64,000 nucleotides of DNA from Paraburkholderia sp. GTDB lineage: Bacteria; Pseudomonadota; Gammaproteobacteria; Burkholderiales; Burkholderiaceae. The DNA is taken from positions 42,460 through 106,459 of the forward strand of contig NZ_JAMXLH010000028.1 in assembly GCF_024281035.1 (NCBI RefSeq). Reading direction: 5' to 3'. The position numbers were made by a program, and so were the translations under genes. The first letter of the stretch is position 1. Each line of letters opens with the position of its first letter. The notes beneath the pieces are model-generated. The model was not told where the DNA came from, did no database searches, and was given only the letters and a program-made list of their open reading frames with translations. Positions 53,978 to 62,846 of the stretch are shown here, piece by piece.

Positions 53978-54517
53978 TCAGTTCCCGAAGCGCACGTTGA
54001 GCACAGTCGCGTTCTGGATCAGCACATTGGCGCCGGTATTCTGGATCACGGTCGGCAGGCCGCTCGAACTCGCGAACGAGCCTTCGGAGATCGTGTTGGA
54101 ACCGGTCTCGACTCGCGTCGCGGAGTTGTTCGCGACTGCGCCGGTCAGATAATTCTGGCCGACCAATACGTCGCCGCCGCGGTGCTCGTCGAGTTGATCC
54201 GTCGTCATCGCCACGCCGAACGCGTCTTGCTTCGGCGGCGCTGCGGCTGTTGTCCCGCTCGCGGGTGGCGTTGCCGCGGCGCTCGTTTCCGGCATACCAG
54301 CAGGCATACCCGCAGGCACACTCGCAGGCACACTCGCAGGCACACTCGCAGGCACGGCCGACGGGAGCGTAAACAGGGGTGCGGCAGCCTTCACACCAAC
54401 CTGCGCACCAACCTGCGCGGACGGCGCCTGCACCGCATCGTCCGCATGCGCGCTGACACCGGGCAGTGCCAACGCGGTTGAAACCAGGAGCAGCGAAATT
54501 CTCCTTCGCGCTTGCAT
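53978..54517 (-). CDS. Secreted protein with internal double-glycine site and PASV-type repeats
   Basis: 179 residues. Signal peptide (MQARRRISLLLVSTALALPG, cut near AHA). A linker contains repeats VPAS (residues 55-70) encoded by 12-bp tandem DNA repeats, then VAMTTDQLDEHRGG with double glycine at 114-115 and hydrophobics at -7 and -12. The 64-residue core has GQNYLTGAVANNSATRVETG and ends VIQNTGANVLIQNATVLNV, closely matching the C-terminal motif of the other double-glycine protein. GGAGAG precedes ATG 54517. Upstream of the C39 peptidase in the same operon; probable substrate of it. Confidence 0.72.
   Translation of the reverse strand: MQARRRISLLLVSTALALPGVSAHADDAVQAPSAQVGAQVGVKAAAPLFTLPSAVPASVPASVPASVPAGMPAGMPETSAAATPPASGTTAAAPPKQDAFGVAMTTDQLDEHRGGDVLVGQNYLTGAVANNSATRVETGSNTISEGSFASSSGLPTVIQNTGANVLIQNATVLNVRFGN
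54296..54357 (-). repeat. 12-bp tandem repeat in the coding region
   Basis: Five units of the type GCAGGCACACTC, nearly identical, encode VPAS/MPAG repeats in the double-glycine protein. Such short in-frame repeats can change copy number by slippage and so vary linker length. Confidence 0.75.
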
Positions 54518-54704
54518 GGGCCTCTCCTTTGCCTGAGTGCGCCACGGGTCGTCGGGGCGCAAGAAGGCACGTTCAGGACCTCGGTCTCGCGGAAGTGGAT
54601 GGCTGAAACGTCACTGTCCGCCGGACCTCGGTGCGGTAGCCGCGAGGCGCACTGGCGTACGCCCCGCGGTGGATCCCCCGGCATTCATGCATGACAAATC
54701 CGAC

Positions 54705-55940
54705 TCAGTGGCCTACGGTCAGGTTGGCCTGAACGGTGACGGCCTGTTGCGCAAGCGAAGCTGCACCGCTGTTCTGGCTCATGATCGAGATGCCCGCTGC
54801 CGACTGCGCCGCAGCCGTCATCGTGTTGCTCATATCGAACGTGCCAGCGTTCACCGTGTTGGTGCCGCCTGCTCCGCCAGCGCCACCGACTCCGCCCGTG
54901 CCCATGCCGCCATTGCCGGTTGCACCTGCCGCGCCCGCTACGCCTGCTGCCCCGGCGCCACCCGTACCTCCGGTTGCGCTTCCGTTGCTCGCAGTCGTCG
55001 TTGCGCTGCCGTTGCTGCCGCTGCCGCCGATGCCCATTCCGCCAGCACCGCCGGCGCCGCCCGAGGCCACGGCTGCGCCGCCTGCACCGCCCGTGCCGCT
55101 GCCGTTACCGCCAGCGGCCGTAGTCGTGCCGGTCGTCGCCGCGCCGCCCGCTGCCGTGGCTGCACCGCCTGCCCCGGCACCCGAGCCGCCCGCTCCGCCG
55201 CCACCGCCCGCGCCGCCAGCAGAGGTTGCGGACGCAGTGGACGTTTTGCCGGCCAGTGCGCTGCCACCGTTACCGCCGTGCCCGCCGTTGCCGCCGACGC
55301 CGCCGTTGCCGCTGTTGCTGCCGCCGACGCCGATCGCGAGGCCGCCTGCCGCCCCGTTGCCCGCCACCGCCAGCCCGCCAGAGCCATGACCGTCACCGCC
55401 CTGCGTACCGCCTGCAGATGCGGTGCCGCCATTGGCACCGGCACCACCAAAGCCGTTGCCGGCCGTGGCGCTGCCGTTCTTGACGTTACCAGCCGTGGCG
55501 CTGCCGTTCGAGGCCGTACCGGCGTTGCCGCCGTTGCCGCTGGCACCCGCGTTGCCGCCGTTGCCACCGACACCCGCGCCACCGAAGCCCGCACCAGCCG
55601 CGCCAGCCGAACCGCCTGAAGCACTACCGAAGTTCGTAGCGACGTTGCCGATGTTCGTCACGCCAAGATGACTGACCGAACCGCTCAGCGTGCTCAATGC
55701 GACAGCCTTGCTGTGATTGAAGGAGTCCTGTTGCAGAGTCGCCCAGGAGGCCACTTCGTTGGCATTGCTGCCAGATCCGGAAGCGGTCTGGGTATTCGAC
55801 GCGCTGGCCGTGAGTGCATTGGCGCCGCTCGTCGAACTCTGGTCGCAGGAACCCTTGTTGTCGCTGCAGGGGTTAGCCATCGCAAAGCTGCTGAAGCCTA
55901 ATGCCAGCGCCGCGGCGGCCGCCATTAGAGTTCGTTGCAT
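54705..55940 (-). CDS. Glycine-rich secreted fibre-like protein, copy 2
   Basis: 411 residues. Signal peptide (MQRTLMAAAAALALGFSSFA, cut near MANP). Mature N-terminus NPCSDNKGSCDQSSTSGANA has two cysteines, then a region of about 60 residues with TLQQDSFNHSKAVALSTLSG. The middle 250 residues are built of Gly, Ala, Ser, Asn and Thr with degenerate GGNGGNAG and NGSATAGN units, no charged patches. The end is AGISIMSQNSGAASLAQQAV then TVQANLTVGH. Close paralogue of the next gene upstream. A secreted extracellular-matrix or amyloid-type subunit is inferred. AGGAGG precedes ATG 55940. Confidence 0.75.
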   Translation of the reverse strand: MQRTLMAAAAALALGFSSFAMANPCSDNKGSCDQSSTSGANALTASASNTQTASGSGSNANEVASWATLQQDSFNHSKAVALSTLSGSVSHLGVTNIGNVATNFGSASGGSAGAAGAGFGGAGVGGNGGNAGASGNGGNAGTASNGSATAGNVKNGSATAGNGFGGAGANGGTASAGGTQGGDGHGSGGLAVAGNGAAGGLAIGVGGSNSGNGGVGGNGGHGGNGGSALAGKTSTASATSAGGAGGGGGAGGSGAGAGGAATAAGGAATTGTTTAAGGNGSGTGGAGGAAVASGGAGGAGGMGIGGSGSNGSATTTASNGSATGGTGGAGAAGVAGAAGATGNGGMGTGGVGGAGGAGGTNTVNAGTFDMSNTMTAAAQSAAGISIMSQNSGAASLAQQAVTVQANLTVGH

Positions 55941-55955
55941 AAGACCTCCTGATGA

Positions 55956-57185
55956 CTAGTGACCCACAGTCAGGTTCGCCTGCACCGTAACGGCCTGTTG
56001 CACGAGCGAAGCCGCGCCGCTGTTCTGGCTCATGACGACGATGCCCGCTGCCGACTGCGCAGCGCCCGTCATGGCGTTGGCCATGTCGAACGTGCCCGCG
56101 TTGACCGAGTTGGTACCGCCAGCGCCGCCAGCGCCACCGACCGCGCCGTTGCCCACGCCACCGTTGCCCACGCCGCCCGCGCCGCCTGCACCGCCCACTG
56201 CACCGCCAGCACCGACACCTGCCGTCGCGCTGCCGTTCGAGGCCATGCTCGAAGCGCCGCCGTTGGTCGCGCTGCCGCCCGTGCCCGTGCCGCCAGCACC
56301 GCCTGCGCCAGCCAGGGCCGTCGCCGCGCCGCCTGCACCGCCGCCGCCCGTGCCCGTGCCGCCCGTGCCGGAAGTCGAACCGGTCGTTGCCGCGCCGCCC
56401 GTACCGCTGGCCGCGCCACCGGCGCCGCCACCGGCCGCGCCGGCATTGCCTGAGCCGCCCGCACCGCCAGCCGAAGTCGACGTTGCAATCGAGCTGTTGC
56501 CGGCACTCGCGCCGCCGCCTGCGCCACCGGCTCCACCTGCGCCGCCGCTGCCGCCGTTGCCGCCGTTGTTGCCGCCACCCGCACCGGCGAGGCCGCCCAG
56601 CGCTACGCCAACACCCGCGCCCCATCCGCCGTGACCGATGCCGGTGCCGCCCTGCGTGCCGCCTGCGTGCGCGTTGCCGCCGCGTCCGCCGTTGGCCGCG
56701 TAGCCCGAACCGGCCGTCGCGCTGCCATTGGTGGAGTTGCCAGCCGTCGCGCTGCCGTTCGTCGCGTTGCCGCCCGAACCGCCCGCACCACCTGCGCCGC
56801 CGTTACCGCCGTTACCGCCGATGCCGACGCCGCCATAGCCCGCACCGCCAGCGCCACCCTTACCGCCTCTCGCGCTACCGTAGTTGGTCGCGTAATTGCC
56901 GATACCGGAAACACCGACGTTGGCGACGTAGCCGTCGAGCTTGCTCAACGCCACGACCTTCGTACTGTTGTTGGAGTCTTGCCAGACGCTCGCACCCGAT
57001 GCGATTTCATTGGCGTTGCTGCCGCCTGCCGTTTGGGTGGAGGTTGCCGAGCTAGTCAGGGAGTTCGCCCCCGACGTAGACGACTGATCACAAGCCTTGG
57101 AGTTGTCACTGCATGGATTTGCCATTGCGTACCCACTGAACCCCAGGGCCAGGGCTGCAGCGGTCGCCAGTATTGTCATTCGCAT
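55956..57185 (-). CDS. Glycine-rich secreted fibre-like protein, copy 1
   Basis: 409 residues. Signal peptide (MRMTILATAAALALGFSGYA, cut near MANP), mature start NPCSDNSKACDQSSTSGANS with the same cysteine pair. The N-domain (SNNSTKVVALSKLDGYVANV) and C-terminus (MSQNSGAASLVQQAVTVQAN) align with copy 2; the middle is Gly/Ala/Asn/Ser-rich with GGAGG units. AAGGAGG five bases before ATG 57185 is the best ribosome binding site in the cluster, suggesting high expression. It is first in the probable operon, 15 bp ahead of copy 2. Confidence 0.77.
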   Translation of the reverse strand: MRMTILATAAALALGFSGYAMANPCSDNSKACDQSSTSGANSLTSSATSTQTAGGSNANEIASGASVWQDSNNSTKVVALSKLDGYVANVGVSGIGNYATNYGSARGGKGGAGGAGYGGVGIGGNGGNGGAGGAGGSGGNATNGSATAGNSTNGSATAGSGYAANGGRGGNAHAGGTQGGTGIGHGGWGAGVGVALGGLAGAGGGNNGGNGGSGGAGGAGGAGGGASAGNSSIATSTSAGGAGGSGNAGAAGGGAGGAASGTGGAATTGSTSGTGGTGTGGGGAGGAATALAGAGGAGGTGTGGSATNGGASSMASNGSATAGVGAGGAVGGAGGAGGVGNGGVGNGAVGGAGGAGGTNSVNAGTFDMANAMTGAAQSAAGIVVMSQNSGAASLVQQAVTVQANLTVGH

Positions 57186-57854
57186 GGGATCCTCCTTGTT
57201 GATGAACGGGCGGCTTGGCCAGATTGCGCCAATCCGGCTCGCTTCACGCACAGGACATGCCATGCACTTACGTACTTGAATTTACAAAGGAAAGCGGCGT
57301 TTCCGGCGGGTTCCGGAAAGCGCGTGGGATGCCTTACAGGCCTTTATGTTTCAGGACTGAAACAAATATATCAATGCCGCACTGGCACGCAGTGGGTATG
57401 CATTAACAAATTTCTTTAAATTCAATTAATTATCTTTTTCATATGAAGTGAAAACGGCCTCATAAAAAACGTTTCGCTTTTTTATCATTCGATTAGGCAA
57501 TCCACTATCAGTCTTGTCTGATTATAATTGTTATATAACCGCGCACCCCCTCTGCAACAGGCAACACAGCCCAAGAACCGCATAAACAGGACCATTCAGA
57601 TGATCATCCGGGTAAACGCAAAACGTATCTTTTGCGATTTCACCCATTCATCCTTAATTCAAAATTCAACTGAAGATAGCACGTAACCAAACCTCAATTC
57701 CAGCTCATTCTTCATGCCATTAAATTTAACACAAATGTGACAGCTAACATCAATTCCTTACGTGCGCCCTCACACAATAATTGCAAATATAATTACGAAA
57801 GAATGTTTAATAACCAGTTGTGCGATTAATATTATTATCGGAGAAAACCGGTTA
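57186..57854. other. AT-rich regulatory region upstream of the glycine-rich genes
   Basis: 669 bp without a gene, clearly AT-rich from 57400 to 57850. It must carry the promoter of the glycine-rich gene cluster. It contains the perfect palindrome TGTTTCAGGACTGAAACA (57347-57364) and TTTCCGG-CGGGTT-CCGGAAA (57300-57319). The AT content and length fit silencing by an H-NS-type protein and complex control. Confidence 0.6.
57347..57364. promoter_or_regulatory. 18-bp perfect palindrome, operator candidate
   Basis: TGTTTCAG-GA-CTGAAACA, about 160 bp upstream of glycine-rich copy 1. Arms of eight with a two-base centre. The binding protein is unknown. Confidence 0.5.
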
Positions 57855-58631
57855 TCAAACGTAGCGCTGGCGCTCGCCTGCCAGTTCGGCCTGCCAGTTG
57901 CCGACCATGGTGCTGGTCCAGTGCGGATCGTCATGCGGCAGATCGTGTCCGGCCGACGGATGCCGGTGGTGGCGCACCTGCCACGCGGCGGCCAGGCTCG
58001 CCGAGCATGCGGGGTTCACGAGCCGGTCCTGTTGCGACGACAGCAACAGCAACGGGCACGCAGGCGCGCGCGGCGCGGCGCAAAATCGTGTCGCCGCAAC
58101 GAGTTGGCGAAGCGCATTGCCACGGCTGACCGGCGCACTTTCGCGGATTGCCGTCCAGGCGGCGAGATCGGCATCGAGCGACGCGCGGCGGTTGCAGGTG
58201 ATGCGGTGAATCACGGTTTCCGCGGCGGGCGCGTCGCGCCAGCACACGGCCAGCCGGATCAGATCGGGCCAGCGCTGCGGGCGCAGCCGCTCCCACGCGT
58301 GACTGAAAGGCCGCATGCTTGTATTGATCAACACAAGTTGCGCGACCTCATGCGGATATGCCTGCGCCCAGGCCGTCGCCACCATGCCGCCGAGCGACAT
58401 GGCCAGGATGCGGTACGGCGGCGGCGCCCCCTGCTCCAGGGCCGCGGTCCGCACGAACGCCACCATCTCCTCCACCGAAAGCGGCGCGGGCAACGTTGCA
58501 TAAGCACCGTTGCCCGGCAGGTCGAGCGTCAGTATCCGCCCGGCGGGCGCCGCGTCGCCGAGCAAATCCGGCAAGCGCCCCCAGTGCCGGCTTTCCCGCG
58601 TCAGCCCGCGCAGCAGGATCCATGTGCTCAT
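57855..58631 (-). CDS. Alpha/beta hydrolase
   Basis: 258 residues. MSTWILLRGLTRESRHWGRL, then LTLDLPGNGAYATLPAPLSV and the nucleophile elbow AMSLGGM (Ser within ILAMSLGGMVATAW); a late SAGHDLPHDDP holds the catalytic His. It resembles BioH/MenH-like small-molecule hydrolases. ATG 58631 overlaps the stop of the M14 peptidase gene (ATGA), so they are coupled. Substrate unknown. Confidence 0.82.
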   Translation of the reverse strand: MSTWILLRGLTRESRHWGRLPDLLGDAAPAGRILTLDLPGNGAYATLPAPLSVEEMVAFVRTAALEQGAPPPYRILAMSLGGMVATAWAQAYPHEVAQLVLINTSMRPFSHAWERLRPQRWPDLIRLAVCWRDAPAAETVIHRITCNRRASLDADLAAWTAIRESAPVSRGNALRQLVAATRFCAAPRAPACPLLLLSSQQDRLVNPACSASLAAAWQVRHHRHPSAGHDLPHDDPHWTSTMVGNWQAELAGERQRYV

Positions 58632-59908
58632 ACGCGGGCCTGGCCCCTGTCCCGGTGATACCAGTGCTCGATTGCGCGGTGCAGCAGCTGCTGACGGTCG
58701 TGCCCCTGCGGTAGCCAGCGCTGCGCCGAATACGCGGCGCGCGTGAGGAACTCCATCAGGTTTGCATGACGCCGCAGCACGCGCGCAGTGCGGTGCGCCT
58801 TCACGGGATTGAACATGCCCTGACGCGAGAAAATCTGCCTCGGATTCTTCTTGATCCACAGCCACGAGCCGAGTTCGAGCGTGAGCGGCAAGAACACGTT
58901 TTGCTCGGGCGCGTGATCGTAAGCGAAGTCCCACAGATCGCCGTGCAGCAGATATTGATGGCTCTGCGGCTCGAAGGTGTAGCCGTGGTGCGGATGCGCG
59001 TGCTCGAACATCCGCTTGAGGACATACATCTCCGGCAAATTACGCATGAGCTGGCGCGTGCGCGCATAGGGGAACCAGATGCTGTCCCGCCACCCGTAGC
59101 CCGAATGGCAGTCGAGTGCGAAGCTGAGCGGGCGGCACGCCAGTTCCTCTTCGACGATCTTCAGCAGCGCCGCCGCCTCGATCTCCAGCGGCGCGCCGCG
59201 CCGCCCGCGATACCACGGCAGCCACGGGCCGACGCGCTGACCGCCCGCGAGAAACGGCACGTGTCCGTCGGCGTTCTGCGGCGCGTTGCGCATCAGGTCG
59301 ATGCCGTTCGGATTCGCCCGCGTGGCAAGCCACATGCCGCCGGGGTTGACGATCGGGCAGCAGTAAATCCGGATTGATTCAAGGGTGTAGGCGAGAACCT
59401 CGTCCCACGCGAGCCGCTCGATGAGCGCCCGCATGTAGTCGAGCACAAGCTGCGAGCCGATACGCTCCAGTCCGTGAATGCCGCCGAATAACGCAACCGC
59501 GGGGGCCTGCGGATCGGTCGAGCCGACCGATGCAACGAGGATCTCGAACCTGCGCCCGCGCACCTCGACCGTAGCCAGGCTGCGCGTGTCGAACCACCTC
59601 GCCCCCTCGTCAAGTAGCGTCTTCAGGTCCTCGTATTCCTCGAAGCTATCGGGCAGAAAACCAAGAGCCTGCATGGAACGTTGCTCGGTCAAAGGAAGGG
59701 CCGCGTTTGCGGTGACAGTGGGCCACGCTTCCCGCCAATATAGCCCCTCCATATGACTGTCGTGCATCGGAAATGCCGGCTGGTGCACCGGGATTCGACC
59801 ATGCGTCCGGAGTCGCCGGCCATGCGTTTTCGGCGACCGGTCGAGGGTCGCCGAAAGCGCATGACGCACACGCGCGATCACTGCGCGCGCAGCCTCTGTC
59901 AGGTTCAT
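58628..59908 (-). CDS. M14-family zinc carboxypeptidase
   Basis: 426 residues. Zinc ligands His145 and Glu148 in GGIHGLERIG and a third His in ALDCHSGYG; substrate-binding RANPNGIDLMRN; catalytic Glu in LTLELGSWLW. The M14 fold removes C-terminal residues or hydrolyses amide bonds of cell-wall peptides. The first 50 residues are basic and not part of the domain; ATG 59908 is kept but an internal start near 59767 is possible. It is coupled to the downstream hydrolase and divergent from phnC. Confidence 0.83.
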   Translation of the reverse strand: MNLTEAARAVIARVRHALSATLDRSPKTHGRRLRTHGRIPVHQPAFPMHDSHMEGLYWREAWPTVTANAALPLTEQRSMQALGFLPDSFEEYEDLKTLLDEGARWFDTRSLATVEVRGRRFEILVASVGSTDPQAPAVALFGGIHGLERIGSQLVLDYMRALIERLAWDEVLAYTLESIRIYCCPIVNPGGMWLATRANPNGIDLMRNAPQNADGHVPFLAGGQRVGPWLPWYRGRRGAPLEIEAAALLKIVEEELACRPLSFALDCHSGYGWRDSIWFPYARTRQLMRNLPEMYVLKRMFEHAHPHHGYTFEPQSHQYLLHGDLWDFAYDHAPEQNVFLPLTLELGSWLWIKKNPRQIFSRQGMFNPVKAHRTARVLRRHANLMEFLTRAAYSAQRWLPQGHDRQQLLHRAIEHWYHRDRGQARV

Positions 59909-60021
59909 GAAGTCGTCTAGACATTACATTTCTTTCACCCAGCCGTCATAGTCGTTTTCTAGAATGGCCCGACTCAATGACCCAGCGACTCAGCAACTCA
60001 CGCCAGACTCTCCTGATTAAT

Positions 60022-60891
60022 ATGGACGCCATACGAATCGAACGACTCTCAAAGACCTTTGCGAACGGCCGCAAAGCGCTCGACGATATCGACCTGCGTA
60101 TCGGCACCGGCGAAATGGTGGCCCTGATCGGCGCTTCGGGATCGGGCAAATCCACGCTCCTGCGGCATGTCTCCGGCTTCATCGCCTCCGATCAGCAACC
60201 TTCGCATATCGAAATATTCGGCCGCCCCATTCAGAAAAACGGCCGCATCGTGCGCGAGGTGCGCAACATCCGCCGCGACGTCGGCTTCGTGTTCCAGCAG
60301 TTCAATCTCGTGCACCGGCTCACGGTGGAAACGAACGTGCTGGTCGGCGCACTCGCGCGGCTGCCGCTGTGGTGCCGCCTGACCGGATGCTTTCCGCGCA
60401 GCGAGCGCGAACTGGCGTTCGCCGCGCTCGAGGAAGTCGGCATCAGCGACAAGGCGCGCGAACGCGCCGCGGATCTCTCCGGCGGCCAGCAGCAGCGCGC
60501 AGCAATCGCGCGCGTGCTCGTGCAGCATGCGCGCCTCATCCTCGCCGACGAACCGATCGCCTCGCTCGACCCCGAATCGTCGCGCCGCGTCATGGACCTG
60601 CTCACGATGCTCAACCGCCAGCACCGGCTGACCGTGGTCGTCTCGCTGCATCAGGTCGATATCGCCATGCAGTACTGCACGCGCACGGTCGCGCTGCGCG
60701 ACGGCCGCATCGTCTACGACGGCCCGAGCGCGGCGCTCACGCCCGCGCTGCTGCAACAGCTTTACGGCAGCGCCGCGCGCGAGCTGCTGGACCCTGCCGA
60801 TCCTGCCGCGTCCGCAGCCCCCGTGGGCGCGCACCGCTTCGGCGAACCGCCCGAACAATCCGAACGATCCAGACAATCCGAAGCAGCCTGA
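60022..60891 (+). CDS. phnC: Phosphonate ABC transporter ATP-binding protein
   Basis: 289 residues from ATG 60022 ([13 protein letters not shown]). Walker [10 protein letters not shown] at 37-45, the ABC signature [15 protein letters not shown], Walker [16 protein letters not shown]. PhnC powers phosphonate uptake. Its C-terminal tail is an unusual Pro/Ala/Gln/Arg-rich extension. A -10-like TAGAAT (59960-59965) with GTCATA upstream lies 60 bp before the start; control by PhoB is likely but the Pho box is not convincing. Followed by phnD with 30 bp between. Confidence 0.93.
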   Translation: MDAIRIERLSKTFANGRKALDDIDLRIGTGEMVALIGASGSGKSTLLRHVSGFIASDQQPSHIEIFGRPIQKNGRIVREVRNIRRDVGFVFQQFNLVHRLTVETNVLVGALARLPLWCRLTGCFPRSERELAFAALEEVGISDKARERAADLSGGQQQRAAIARVLVQHARLILADEPIASLDPESSRRVMDLLTMLNRQHRLTVVVSLHQVDIAMQYCTRTVALRDGRIVYDGPSAALTPALLQQLYGSAARELLDPADPAASAAPVGAHRFGEPPEQSERSRQSEAA

Positions 60892-60921
60892 ACCCATCTT
60901 CCTCAACGTGGACTTCAACCC

Positions 60922-61896
60922 ATGAAACTGTTCCGCTCCCTGCTCGCGGCGAGCGCCGCGTGTCTCGCCTTTGCCGGCACCGCAGCGCACGCCGAAGACC
61001 TGAACTTCGGCATCATTTCGACGGATTCGTCGGCGGTGCTCAAAAAGGTCTGGCAACCGTTCGTCGACGACCTCAACCGCAAGACCGGCCTGCAGGTCAA
61101 GCCGTTCTTCGCCACCGACTACGCGGGCATCATCGAAGCGATGCGCTTCAACAAAGTCCAGCTCGGCTACTTCGGCAACGCATCGGCGATGCAGGCCGTC
61201 GACCGCTCGAACGGCGAAATCTTCGCGAAGTTGCGCTCCGCCAACGGCGAAGCAGGCTACAAGTCGGTGCTGATCACCAACGTCAACAGCCGGTTCAAGA
61301 CGCTCGACGATGTCTTCAAGAATACGAAGGACGTGACGCTCGGCTACGGCGATCCGAACTCGACCTCGGGCACGCTGGTCCCGGGTTACTACCTGTTCGC
61401 GCAGCGCAACGTGGCGGTCAACGCGAAGACCTTCAAGGCCGTGCTGCCGGCGAACCACGAGTCGAACATGCTCGCCGTGGTCAACAACAAGATCGATATC
61501 GCCACCAACAATACGATCACGCTGGACACGCTGGAGCACACGCACCCGGATCGCTTCAAGAAGGTGCGCGTGCTGTGGACCTCGCCGGTTATCCCGTCCG
61601 ACCCGCTCGTGTACCGCAAGGATCTGCCTGAAGCGACGAAGCAGAAACTGCGCGACTTCTTCTACGGCTATGCGAAGACCGATCCGAACGAGAAAAAGAT
61701 CATGGCCGACATCACGGGCTTCGCGGGCTTCGCACCGTCGACGGACGCGCAGCTGATCCCGGTCCGCCAGATCTCGCTGTTCCAGGAGAAACGGAAGATC
61801 GAGGCCAACGCGACCCTGGCCGACGACGACCGCAAGAGCCAGATCGCCGCCATCGACGCGAAGATCAGCGCGCTCGCCGCTGAATCGAAGCAATGA
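60922..61896 (+). CDS. phnD: Phosphonate-binding periplasmic protein
   Basis: 324 residues. Signal peptide ([20 protein letters not shown], cut near AHA), then [20 protein letters not shown] and [20 protein letters not shown], with [17 protein letters not shown], the SBP/PhnD ligand-loop signature. Captures phosphonates or phosphonate-like esters in the periplasm. The stop overlaps the phnE start (ATGA). Confidence 0.94.
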   Translation: MKLFRSLLAASAACLAFAGTAAHAEDLNFGIISTDSSAVLKKVWQPFVDDLNRKTGLQVKPFFATDYAGIIEAMRFNKVQLGYFGNASAMQAVDRSNGEIFAKLRSANGEAGYKSVLITNVNSRFKTLDDVFKNTKDVTLGYGDPNSTSGTLVPGYYLFAQRNVAVNAKTFKAVLPANHESNMLAVVNNKIDIATNNTITLDTLEHTHPDRFKKVRVLWTSPVIPSDPLVYRKDLPEATKQKLRDFFYGYAKTDPNEKKIMADITGFAGFAPSTDAQLIPVRQISLFQEKRKIEANATLADDDRKSQIAAIDAKISALAAESKQ

Positions 61897-62744
61897 GCGT
61901 GACTCACCCCGACGGTGCAAGCGCGGCGGCCACGGCGGGCGCCGTGCCCGCCGCCGTGCGTGCGCGCTACGCCCTGGCCGCCCAGTCCGAAAAGCGCAGC
62001 TGGCGCTCGCTCGTCGGCTGGGCGCTCGTGTTCGTGCTGCTCGGCGCGACCTGGCGCGGCGCGGACATGCGCCCGCTCGACCTGTTCAGCGACACCGCGA
62101 GCATGGGCGAGTTCGCACGCGACTTCTTCCCGCCGAACTTCTCCGAGTGGCGTTTCTATGTCCACGAGATGGGCGTGACGCTCGCGATCGCGCTGTGGGG
62201 CACGGTGCTCGCAGTCGTCTGCGCGGTGCCGTTCGGGCTCATGTCGGCGCGAAATCTTGCGCCCGCATGGATCCGCCATCCGGTGCGCCGCGTGATGGAC
62301 GCCAGCCGCGCGATCAATGAGATGGTGTTCGCGATGCTGTTTATCGTCGCGGTGGGGCTCGGCCCGTTCGCGGGTGTGCTGGCGCTGTGGGTCCACACGA
62401 CCGGCGTGCTGGCCAAGCTCTTCGCGGAAGCCGTCGAAGCCAGCGACCCGCGTCCGGTCGAAGGCGTGCGCGCGACGGGCGCGAATCCGCTCGACGAAAT
62501 CATCTACGGCGTGCTGCCGCAGGTGACGCCGCTGTGGATCTCGTACGCGCTCTACCGCTTCGAATCGAACGTGCGCTCGGCGATGGTGGTGGGCATGGTC
62601 GGCGCGGGCGGCATCGGCGTCGTGCTGTACGAGAAAATCCGTTCGTTCGACTATGCACAGACCTGCACGGTGCTCATCATGGTGATCGCCGTCGTCACGG
62701 TAATCGACCTCTTCTCCGCCTGGCTGCGCGAACGCGTGATCTGA
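61893..62744 (+). CDS. phnE: Phosphonate ABC transporter permease
   Basis: 283 residues with about six membrane spans. [40 protein letters not shown] and the EAA-like loop [20 protein letters not shown], then [20 protein letters not shown], identify PhnE. A single permease gene is present, so it should work as a homodimer. No C-P lyase genes lie in the window, so uptake may feed distant catabolic genes or deliver other organophosphates. Confidence 0.93.
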   Translation: MSVTHPDGASAAATAGAVPAAVRARYALAAQSEKRSWRSLVGWALVFVLLGATWRGADMRPLDLFSDTASMGEFARDFFPPNFSEWRFYVHEMGVTLAIALWGTVLAVVCAVPFGLMSARNLAPAWIRHPVRRVMDASRAINEMVFAMLFIVAVGLGPFAGVLALWVHTTGVLAKLFAEAVEASDPRPVEGVRATGANPLDEIIYGVLPQVTPLWISYALYRFESNVRSAMVVGMVGAGGIGVVLYEKIRSFDYAQTCTVLIMVIAVVTVIDLFSAWLRERVI

Positions 62745-62782
62745 ACGCGGCCGCGGCCAGTCAGGTCAGCCTCTCCGGCCGC

Positions 62783-62815
62783 ACGCGGGCATTTTCCGAT
62801 GCCCGCGTTTGCGTT
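62783..62815 (+). terminator. Terminator of phnCDE
   Basis: ACGCGGGCAT (62783-62792), loop TTTCCG, ATGCCCGCGT (62799-62808), a perfect ten-pair stem followed by TTTGCGTTTCTTT. It lies 39 bp after the phnE stop. Confidence 0.75.
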
Positions 62816-62846
62816 TCTTTCCTGCTCACAACGGGCGGCTTGGAGC

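Noticed and set aside
54736..55389. Proline-rich plus-strand ORF opposite glycine-rich copy 2
   Set aside because: Proline is the expected antisense of Gly-rich codons; no start signal and no sorting signal.
57720..57760. CRP-like TGTGA sequence upstream of the glycine-rich genes
   Set aside because: The second half-site does not match TCACA.
59941..59965. Possible Pho box before phnC (GTCATA near TAGAAT)
   Set aside because: Only one half-site is recognisable, so a PhoB box cannot be supported from sequence alone.
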